From Spirochaetaceae bacterium (GTDB taxonomy: Bacteria; Spirochaetota; Spirochaetia; Treponematales; Breznakiellaceae): a stretch of 12,557 nucleotides of DNA. The stretch is from NCBI GenBank assembly GCA_031265635.1, contig JAISCK010000219.1, forward strand, positions 1 through 12,557, written 5' to 3'. Each line of letters opens with the position of its first letter. Position 1 is the stretch's first letter. Both the position numbers and the translations under genes were made by a program. A model generated the notes under the pieces. The model saw nothing but the letters and a program-made list of their open reading frames with translations, had not been told where the DNA came from and did not search any database. Positions 6,274 through 12,557 of this stretch are shown in pieces.

Positions 6274-9108
6274 ATGGTTTTTTCAGGCGGCGCAAAAAAT
6301 TTTTTACTCCGGAATCTTGTGGCATTGCTCTTTTCCGCCGCGGCGTTGATGGTTTTGACTGTTACCGCCTCCATCGGTATTTTTATCTTCAACCTTTCCG
6401 CTGATTTTAAGAGCAATATTGACGAAAGGCTGCTTGCCGCGAGCCGCGCGGCGGCCCTCATTGTCAGCGCCGAGGAACTTAATGAACTGCTTGTCCCGGA
6501 AGATATGGAGAAGCCTGTTTTTGAAGAAATACGCAAGAGGCTCATTGATTTTGCCAAAGAGTACAATCTTGTTTACGCCTATTACCTTCGGCGCGTAGAC
6601 ACCGAAATGATGCAATTTATTGTGGATAACGACGAGACTGATGAGACGGTTAATCTTGCCACGCCGGAACTGCCCGGCGAGGACGCGCCCCGCAGCGCCT
6701 TTGAAGGCAGGGCCGCGACCACAGTTATGGGTCTTTATTCGGTGGGATACACGGGGCTGCTTTCGGCCTACGCGCCGGTGTATGATAAGGAAGGCGCCAT
6801 TGTCGCCATTGCCGGGGTGGATATAAGCGACGAGCAGATTCTGAGAACCCAGCGGCGCATCATCAGCATGGCGATTGTCCTGGTTGTCTTTATACTCTTT
6901 GCCATCATAATCTGCGTCGCCGGCTTTCTTGCCAAAAAAAAGCAGGACGCCGCGTCCCTGCTGCGCCTCAGGCAGCAGGAGCTCATGTCCCGCCTTACCG
7001 GAACCTTTATCTCGGCGGCCGATACTTCGGCCCTGATAAACGAAAGCCTGCGCATCTCCGGCGAATTCCTCAACGTAAGCCGCATACTGATAGAAATACC
7101 CGATCCGCTTTCCGGCGTGTTCCGGCCTGTCTACATCTGGTGTTCCGCCGACGAGTACAGTTTTGTTCCTGAGACCGAAGGTCTGCGCGATATTGTGGAC
7201 TGCGAATTTCCGGTAGAACAGCCGGAGGACATACCCATCATTATATGCAACGACGTAAACGAAAATCTTGAAAGCGAAGTCCTGGGCGCCACCGCGGTAG
7301 AATCCTTTATCATGACGCCCCTCTATGTGGACGGCATTTTCTGGGCCGTCCTGAGCGTGGAGGAGTGCCGCTCAAAGCGCGTCTGGACCGAGAACGACCG
7401 TATCCTGGTCAGCACGATAAACAGCGTCATAGCCGGGGCGGCGATACGGGACCAGCGGGAACGGGAAAAGGCCGCGGCCCTGGAACAGGCCGAGCGGGCC
7501 AGCAGGGCCAAGGGCGAATTCCTTGCCAATATGAGCCACGAGATACGCACCCCCATGAACGCCATCATCGGCATGACCGCCATAGCCAAATCATCAGGCG
7601 AGATCGAAAAAAAGGAATACTGCCTGGGCAAGATTGAAGAAGCCTCATCCCACCTGCTCGGCGTCATAAACGACATACTGGATATGTCAAAAATCGAGGC
7701 CAATAAATTTGAACTTTCCTTTGACAATTTCCAGTTTGAAAAGATGCTCCGCAAAGTGGTCAATGTGATTAATTTCAGGGTTGAAGAAAAACACCAGAAC
7801 CTTGCGGTATACATAGACAGGCACATTCCCCAGTTCCTCTACGGCGATGACCAGCGCCTTGCCCAGGTCATTACCAACCTGCTTTCCAACGCGGTAAAGT
7901 TTACCCCCGAATACGGAAACATACGCCTCGACACCCTCCTGGGCGGTGGCAGGAACCAGGAGCCCGCCCGGTTTCCGGCGCCCGGTGAAAACGCCGGGGA
8001 AAATTCAAACTATACTCTTATGATAAGCGTCAGGGATTCGGGCATAGGGCTCAGCATGGAGCAGCAGAACCGGCTTTTTTCTTCTTTCCAGCAGGCCGAT
8101 TCAAGTACGTCCCGGAAATACGGCGGCACAGGACTGGGGCTGGCCATTTCCAGACGCATTGTCGAAATGATGGGCGGGACCATCTGGGTGGATTCGGAAC
8201 CGGGCAAGGGGGCCGAGTTTACCTTTACCGTAACCCTGCGAGAGGGGGACGGCAAAGGCGAGGCCCTCTTTGCCCCCGGTGTTCACTGGGGGAATTTCCG
8301 CCTTCTGGCCGTGGATGACGACAGGGACATACGGGAATATTTTACGGATATAGGAGACCGCTTTGGTTTTTCCTGCGACACCGCCCCAAACGGAGAAGAA
8401 GCCCTTGCCCTTATCAGCAAAAACGGCCCTTATGACATCTGCTTTGTGGACTGGAAAATGCCCGGCATGGACGGGGTGGAGCTTGCCGGGAAAATCACGG
8501 CTCCGGGGAACAGGCCGGGGTACAAGCCCGTGGTCATCATGATTTCCGCCGCCGGATGGGACGCCATCGAAAATGACGCTAAACAGGCAGGCGTTGACAA
8601 GTTTCTCTCAAAGCCCCTTTTTCCTTCTACCATAATCGACTGTATCAACAACTGCATAGGGCGGGAAAATCTTCTTGAGCCTGTAAATACGGAAATCATT
8701 CCTGTGGAAAAATTGAAAGGTTCCATACTGCTTGCCGAGGATGTGGACATAAACAGGGAAATAGTTCTGGCGCTTCTTGAGCCCGCTTCCCTTAAAGTTG
8801 ACTGCGCGGAAAACGGCGCCGAGGCGCTGCGGATGTTTGAGGAGGCTCCGGATAAATATGACCTGATTTTAATGGACGTGCAGATGCCCGAAATGGACGG
8901 CTATGAGGCGACCAGAAAAATTCGTGAGTATGAGAACGAAAACGGTACGGGGCATATTCCCATTGTCGCCATGACCGCCAATGTTTTCCGTGAGGATATC
9001 GAGAGAGCCCAGGAGTCGGGCATGGACGGCCATATAGGAAAACCCCTTGATTTTGGGGAAGTCTTTGGCCTGCTAAAAAAATATCTTAAAGAGGAGGCGC
9101 CTGTATGA
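6274..9108 (+). CDS. Membrane hybrid histidine kinase with sensor, GAF and two receiver domains
   Basis: This 944-aa sensor kinase belongs to the two-component family. It has a membrane segment at about 14-40 and an extracytoplasmic sensor at about 41-195. The sensor ends in SAYAPVYDKEGAIVAIAGVD, typical of PDC/Cache-like folds. A second membrane segment lies at 196-219 and a GAF-like domain at about 245-395. HisKA has the phosphorylated H422 in MSHEIRTPMN. HATPase_c has its N-box in LAQVITNLLSNAVKFTPE, with DSGIGL and GGTGLGLAISRR. Two receivers follow: D726 in CFVDWKMPGMDG and D868 in LILMDVQMPEMDG. The conserved acidic, Ser/Thr and Lys residues of both receivers are present. No HPt or output domain is seen. 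ATG 6274 is the first possible start after an in-frame TAA at 6265, but no clear Shine-Dalgarno precedes it; GTG 6319 is an alternative. The stop overlaps the FIST gene start as ATGA. The ligand is unknown. Confidence 0.95.
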   Translation: MVFSGGAKNFLLRNLVALLFSAAALMVLTVTASIGIFIFNLSADFKSNIDERLLAASRAAALIVSAEELNELLVPEDMEKPVFEEIRKRLIDFAKEYNLVYAYYLRRVDTEMMQFIVDNDETDETVNLATPELPGEDAPRSAFEGRAATTVMGLYSVGYTGLLSAYAPVYDKEGAIVAIAGVDISDEQILRTQRRIISMAIVLVVFILFAIIICVAGFLAKKKQDAASLLRLRQQELMSRLTGTFISAADTSALINESLRISGEFLNVSRILIEIPDPLSGVFRPVYIWCSADEYSFVPETEGLRDIVDCEFPVEQPEDIPIIICNDVNENLESEVLGATAVESFIMTPLYVDGIFWAVLSVEECRSKRVWTENDRILVSTINSVIAGAAIRDQREREKAAALEQAERASRAKGEFLANMSHEIRTPMNAIIGMTAIAKSSGEIEKKEYCLGKIEEASSHLLGVINDILDMSKIEANKFELSFDNFQFEKMLRKVVNVINFRVEEKHQNLAVYIDRHIPQFLYGDDQRLAQVITNLLSNAVKFTPEYGNIRLDTLLGGGRNQEPARFPAPGENAGENSNYTLMISVRDSGIGLSMEQQNRLFSSFQQADSSTSRKYGGTGLGLAISRRIVEMMGGTIWVDSEPGKGAEFTFTVTLREGDGKGEALFAPGVHWGNFRLLAVDDDRDIREYFTDIGDRFGFSCDTAPNGEEALALISKNGPYDICFVDWKMPGMDGVELAGKITAPGNRPGYKPVVIMISAAGWDAIENDAKQAGVDKFLSKPLFPSTIIDCINNCIGRENLLEPVNTEIIPVEKLKGSILLAEDVDINREIVLALLEPASLKVDCAENGAEALRMFEEAPDKYDLILMDVQMPEMDGYEATRKIREYENENGTGHIPIVAMTANVFREDIERAQESGMDGHIGKPLDFGEVFGLLKKYLKEEAPV
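9091..9097 (+). promoter_or_regulatory. Strong ribosome site for the FIST gene, inside the kinase 3' end
   Basis: GAGGAGG at 9091-9097 lies 7 nt before ATG 9105, whose last bases overlap the kinase stop as ATGA. This fixes the FIST start and suggests coupled translation at a high rate relative to the kinase. Confidence 0.8.
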
Positions 9109-10262
9109 TCCAGGCCGTAACGGTTTCCACAAAAAGTATTGATGATATTGAAGGCGCGGTAAGGGACCTTAAAGCCCAGCTTGACGCCGCTCCGCCCCTG
9201 TCGCGGAATTCGGTAGGCATTATCGCCTGTCATTATGAATTTGTTCTTTCGGGAGTGGTAAAGGCCGTGCAGAAAGCCTTTCCCTTTGACATAGCGGGGA
9301 CCATTTCTTCGGCCCAGGCGGTCAATGACAACGCGGGTACTTTGCTTTTGACCCTCATGGTATTGAGCGGCGATGACGTGCGGTTTAAGACCGTCCTCAC
9401 CCCTTCGCTCAGGGAAGAAAGCGGCAAAAAGATAGGCGAGGCCTACAGGGCCGGGGAAGGGGGAGAAAAACCGGCGCTGATTTTTGCCTTTGCCCCCTTT
9501 ATGGTTGAAAACTCCGGGGACGATTATGTGAGCGTGATTGCCGGAGCTTCGGGGGGAATCCCCTGTTTCGGAACACTGGCCGTTGACGACACTCCTGATT
9601 TCAGGGAATGTTATATGCTATACCGGGGAGAACATTACCGCGACCGCATGTCCATGATTCTTGTATACGGCGATATACAGCCCCGTTTTTACCTGGCTTC
9701 CATTTCGCGTAACAAGATACTTGACAGGTCCGCCTTAGTAACCTCATCAGAAGGCCATCTGCTTACGGGGCTTAACGACCGCCCCGTAACCGAATATTTT
9801 GCCTCCATGGGCCTCACCAAGGCCAGCGAAACCAGTTACGCCATGACCTCCCTTCCCTTTATGCTTGACTTTAATGACGGAACCCCCATGGTCTCAAGGG
9901 TGTTTATAGGCCTTGATGAACACGGAAACGCCATCTGCGCCGGCGCCATGCCTAAAGGCTCCACGCTGTATATCGGGGTCTTTGACAAGGACGACGTGCT
10001 TCTTACCACGGGAAAGACGATAGACGCCGCCCTGGCGGAGAAGGAGAAGCCGTCGCTGGTCCTTGCCTATTCCTGTATCTCGCGGAGCATGTCGCTGGGC
10101 AGCGATACCTTTGCCGAGGCGGAAATTCTGAAAAAAAAGGACGCCGGGAATATTCCCTTTCTCCTCGCCTATTCGGGCGGTGAGATCTGCCCCACGCAGA
10201 TACAGAGCGAATCGGCGGTCAATCGTTTTCATAACAATACGTTTATCCTTTGCGTGATATAA
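9105..10262 (+). CDS. Stand-alone FIST-domain sensory protein, NosP-like candidate
   Basis: This 385-aa protein consists almost wholly of FIST_N (about 25-220) and FIST_C (about 225-365) domains. Support comes from the stretches VGIIACHYEFVLSG, FAFAPFMVENSG and SGGIPCFGTLAVDD in the N half, and VLAYSCISRSMSLGSD and LAYSGGEICPTQ in the C half. The last matches the family pattern of a small-residue/Gly-Glu-Ile turn near the end. No membrane segment or signal peptide is seen, so it is cytoplasmic. FIST domains are ligand-sensing modules. One subgroup, NosP, binds heme and nitric oxide and controls a neighbouring histidine kinase. Here the gene sits between two hybrid kinases, coupled to the first by ATGA and 18 nt before the second. 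Histidines available as possible heme ligands are H43, H177, H218, H273 and H376. The domain call is strong; NosP function is inferred from context only. Confidence 0.85.
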   Translation: MIQAVTVSTKSIDDIEGAVRDLKAQLDAAPPLSRNSVGIIACHYEFVLSGVVKAVQKAFPFDIAGTISSAQAVNDNAGTLLLTLMVLSGDDVRFKTVLTPSLREESGKKIGEAYRAGEGGEKPALIFAFAPFMVENSGDDYVSVIAGASGGIPCFGTLAVDDTPDFRECYMLYRGEHYRDRMSMILVYGDIQPRFYLASISRNKILDRSALVTSSEGHLLTGLNDRPVTEYFASMGLTKASETSYAMTSLPFMLDFNDGTPMVSRVFIGLDEHGNAICAGAMPKGSTLYIGVFDKDDVLLTTGKTIDAALAEKEKPSLVLAYSCISRSMSLGSDTFAEAEILKKKDAGNIPFLLAYSGGEICPTQIQSESAVNRFHNNTFILCVI

Positions 10263-10280
10263 CAGTACGGAGCGCAGCCG

Positions 10281-11990
10281 GTGCCGGACAGTCCTGACAA
10301 AAAACCGCTTGAAGAGCGGATAAGGCAGCTTGAACTCGAAAACGCGAGGCTTGCCAGGGAAGTCAGGCTTACCAAGAGCTTTCTTGACAAGGTAACCAAG
10401 ACCGTAGAGTCCAAGGAAGTGCTGGGCGCGGTGCTTGCCGCGGCAAACGCCAAACAGAAAGCCTACACGGATATGCTTCTGGAAAGCTGCCCCAACATCA
10501 TACTTCTCCTCGACGGCGCGGGGAGGCTTGTGCTCTGTACAAAAATGTTCCTTACCCTTACCGGCAGTCCCAATATTGACTATGTGAGGAACAAGACCTA
10601 CGGGGAATTCTTTTCGCCCTATCTTGACAACGAAGTGATCCGGGCCTTCGGGAAGGCCGTTGATACCGTAACCGGCTCCGGCCAGACGGTCTCCCTTAAC
10701 CAGTGGATTGACTTTGCGGGGAAAGGCCAGGCGCGGTATTATTCAATAGAGATAATGAGCATAGGAGGAGATCAGGGGGGAGACGCGGGCATCAGCGCCG
10801 GGGCGCTGGCGGTATTTATTGATTTTACCGACATACTCAGGGAGAAACAGAACGCCGAGGCGGCCAACAGGGCAAAATCGGATTTTCTTGCCGTCATGTC
10901 CCACGAGATAAGGACTCCCATGAACGCCATACTGGGGCTCAACGAACTGCTCAGGCGCGGCGAACTCAGCCCTGTACAGCGCAAGTACCTTGACGATATT
11001 TACAAGTCCGCCCAGTCGCTGCTTTCTATCATCAACGATATTCTTGACTTCTCCAAGATAGAGGCGGGCAAACTCGAAATCATCAACGGCGATTATTCGC
11101 TCCGCTCCCTCCTCGACAACCTCTATGTGATGTTTGAAGTTATGTTCAAAAAGAAAAAACTTGAGCTCCGTTTTGCCGTTGACAAAAGCCTTCCCGATTT
11201 TATCCGGGGCGACGAGAACCGCCTGCGGCAGGTGCTTATCAATCTCCTTTCCAACGCCATGAAGTATACCATCGAAGGCTCGGTGGAATTCAGGGCATGG
11301 CTTGAGCATAACAGGCTCCGCTTTGATGTGAAGGATTCAGGCATAGGCATCAAAAAAGAAGACTCAGGCAAACTGTTCCTGCCTTTTGAGCAGCTTGATA
11401 CAAGGAAAAACCGGAACGTGGTGGGCACGGGCCTCGGCCTTGCCATCTGCTACCGCCTCTGCCGCCTCATGAAAGGCAGCCTTTCCCTGAAAAGCGTATA
11501 CGGAGAGGGTTCTACCTTTTCGGTTTCCCTGCCCTACGCCGAGGCCAGGGAAAAAACAGAGCGTGAGGAACCCAACGCGCTGCTGGAATTTTCCGCCCCC
11601 CTGGCGCGGGTGCTGGTCGTGGATGATATTGAAATCAACCTCACTGTTACCGAGGCCATGCTTGAGAGTTTCAGCATACAGTCAGACCTTGCCCAGAAAG
11701 GCATCCTGGCTATTGAACTGATACAGAAGAACGCCTATGACCTTGTTTTTATGGACCACATGATGCCCGAAATGGACGGCGTTGAAACCACAAGGCGCAT
11801 ACGGGAACTCGGCTACAAAAAAATCCCCATCATCGCCCTGACCGCCAATGTGGTTGAAGGGGCCGAGAATATGTTCCTCAGCAACCAGTTTGACGATTTC
11901 CTTGCCAAGCCCATAGAATTCGCTTCGCTTAACCGCTGCCTGCGGAAGTGGCTTCCCCCGGAAAAAATTAACAACGGCGGAAGGCAGTAG
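10281..11990 (+). CDS. Soluble PAS hybrid histidine kinase with one receiver
   Basis: This 569-aa cytoplasmic hybrid kinase has no membrane segment. An N-terminal coiled coil (about 8-60, rich in Leu, Glu and Arg) leads to a PAS domain at about 62-190, starting near MLLESCPNIILLLDGAGRL. HisKA has H208 in VMSHEIRTPMN. HATPase_c has N-box LRQVLINLLSNAMKYT, DSGIGI and GTGLGLAICYRL. The receiver has VLVVDD and the acceptor D492 in LVFMDHMMPEMDG, with conserved Thr (IALTAN) and Lys (LAKPIE). No HPt or output domain is present. The start is GTG 10281, with GGAG at 10269-10272 as the ribosome site, 18 nt after the FIST stop. Length and layout recall NahK-type kinases that partner FIST/NosP proteins, although NahK itself is larger. 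The most likely input is binding of the FIST protein or a PAS ligand, which is inference. Confidence 0.94.
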   Translation: MPDSPDKKPLEERIRQLELENARLAREVRLTKSFLDKVTKTVESKEVLGAVLAAANAKQKAYTDMLLESCPNIILLLDGAGRLVLCTKMFLTLTGSPNIDYVRNKTYGEFFSPYLDNEVIRAFGKAVDTVTGSGQTVSLNQWIDFAGKGQARYYSIEIMSIGGDQGGDAGISAGALAVFIDFTDILREKQNAEAANRAKSDFLAVMSHEIRTPMNAILGLNELLRRGELSPVQRKYLDDIYKSAQSLLSIINDILDFSKIEAGKLEIINGDYSLRSLLDNLYVMFEVMFKKKKLELRFAVDKSLPDFIRGDENRLRQVLINLLSNAMKYTIEGSVEFRAWLEHNRLRFDVKDSGIGIKKEDSGKLFLPFEQLDTRKNRNVVGTGLGLAICYRLCRLMKGSLSLKSVYGEGSTFSVSLPYAEAREKTEREEPNALLEFSAPLARVLVVDDIEINLTVTEAMLESFSIQSDLAQKGILAIELIQKNAYDLVFMDHMMPEMDGVETTRRIRELGYKKIPIIALTANVVEGAENMFLSNQFDDFLAKPIEFASLNRCLRKWLPPEKINNGGRQ

Positions 11991-12000
11991 CTTGGGTTAT

Positions 12001-12504
12001 TCATGTTTGGATTTCGTTTTTGAAAATTCCCATAATGATACTGTCATGGTATATACCTTCAGCAAAGAAATGCTGGCGTAAAATACCTTCCTGCATAAAG
12101 CCAATGGTTTTGTAAACATCCAAAGCCCGGTGATTTTCCGTATCAACATAGAGAAAGACCTTGTGCATATTCAAAATATTAAAGGCATAATCCAGGCCCT
12201 TGAGCATGGCGGTTTTAGCCAATCCGAGGCCCCGGAAGTCAGGTTTTATGATAATTTGAATTTCGGTAATGCGGTGAATAAAATTAATATCAACTAATTC
12301 AACAATTCCGGCAAATTGATCATCGGCATCAACGACAAAACGCCTTTCATCGTCATCGTGTATGTGCTTGTCGTACAAAGTGGTTAATTCGTCAAGGGAT
12401 TCGTAGGGTTCTTCAAACCAAAAAGCCATTGTGTGGCGCTCATTATCAAGGGCGTGAACAAAGGGTAAATCTTTGCGTTCCAGGGGGCGTAAAAAAAGTT
12501 TCAC
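12001..12504 (-). CDS. speG: Spermidine N1-acetyltransferase (GNAT family)
   Basis: This enzyme transfers acetyl from acetyl-CoA to spermidine or spermine, detoxifying excess polyamine. The 167-aa protein closely follows E. coli SpeG: the N-terminal LRPLERKDL (5-13), FWFEEPYESLDEL (28-40), LYDKHIHDDDERRFVV (43-58), then EIQIIIKPDFRGLGLAK (81-97), which holds the acetyl-CoA pyrophosphate loop, and VYKTIGF (130-136) with the likely catalytic Y131. It is slightly shorter than E. coli SpeG at the C-terminus. The start is GTG, with an in-frame TAA two codons upstream and no Shine-Dalgarno. The gene converges on the kinase operon with 10 nt between stops and no terminator visible. A hand count gives 203 of 504 G+C (40%) against about 56% in a 360-nt block of the neighbouring kinase, suggesting recent acquisition. 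Confidence 0.93.
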   Translation of the reverse strand: MKLFLRPLERKDLPFVHALDNERHTMAFWFEEPYESLDELTTLYDKHIHDDDERRFVVDADDQFAGIVELVDINFIHRITEIQIIIKPDFRGLGLAKTAMLKGLDYAFNILNMHKVFLYVDTENHRALDVYKTIGFMQEGILRQHFFAEGIYHDSIIMGIFKNEIQT

Positions 12505-12510
12505 TTTTTA

Positions 12511-12538
12511 AGTTTAGTGTACTTAAAAAAGAAATCAA
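12511..12538 (-). promoter_or_regulatory. Candidate promoter of speG, possibly leaderless
   Basis: Read on the minus strand, TTGATT (12538-12533) and TAAACT (12516-12511) are separated by 16 nt; each matches consensus at 4 of 6 bases. Only 6 nt separate the -10 from the GTG start, so transcription would begin at or next to the start codon. This agrees with the missing Shine-Dalgarno. Confidence 0.45.
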
Positions 12539-12557
12539 GGCCCGTTTGCGCGGGAGG

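Noticed and set aside
10743..11309. A 188-codon minus-strand frame inside the soluble kinase gene
   Set aside because: It is a shadow of the HisKA and HATPase_c coding sequence, with no independent support.
12541..12554. Short CCCG/CGGG hairpin at the right edge
   Set aside because: The stem is only 4 bp, close to chance in GC-rich DNA, and the context beyond the window is unknown.

Overview
The window looks like chromosomal DNA of a spirochaete, most likely a Treponema relative. The genes are closely packed, and a 360-nt hand count within the second kinase gives about 56% G+C. The best support is the long, trypanosomatid-like GAPDH (354 aa) and a PGK with an extra charged segment after its HLG motif. 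Both resemble spirochaetal versions as I remember them. The assignment is inferred, because no rRNA or other phylogenetic marker is present.

Left part (1-2867). A C-terminal piece of an ABC importer ATPase with a TOBE domain runs off the left edge. A 123-nt gap with several possible hairpins follows. Next come a ComEC-like metallo-beta-lactamase-fold protein (949-1971, GTG start) and an AEC-family permease (1965-2867) that overlaps it by 7 nt.

Middle part (2864-6219). This is a lower-glycolysis block, gap, pgk and tpiA. A near-consensus sigma70-type promoter for gap overlaps the permease stop codon. An AT-rich perfect hairpin and then a strong intrinsic-terminator structure separate gap from pgk. 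pgk and tpiA are 50 nt apart and probably share a transcript.

Right part (6274-11990). This is a signalling operon with three genes. The first is a membrane hybrid histidine kinase (PDC/Cache-like sensor, GAF, HisKA, HATPase_c, two receivers). The second is a stand-alone FIST protein whose start overlaps the kinase stop as ATGA. The third, 18 nt on, is a soluble PAS hybrid kinase with one receiver. A FIST protein next to a soluble PAS hybrid kinase recalls the NosP/NahK nitric-oxide pairs of Proteobacteria. Here a second, membrane-bound kinase is added. None of the three proteins shows an HPt or DNA-binding output domain, so later relay steps must be encoded elsewhere. I consider this module the most interesting part of the window.

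Right edge (12001-12540). A speG-type spermidine acetyltransferase lies on the minus strand, converging on the kinase operon with only 10 nt between the stop codons. It is much lower in G+C (about 40% by hand count), starts with GTG without a visible Shine-Dalgarno, and has a promoter-like sequence placed so that the mRNA may be leaderless. I saw no tRNA, rRNA, CRISPR array, insertion sequence or phage gene.
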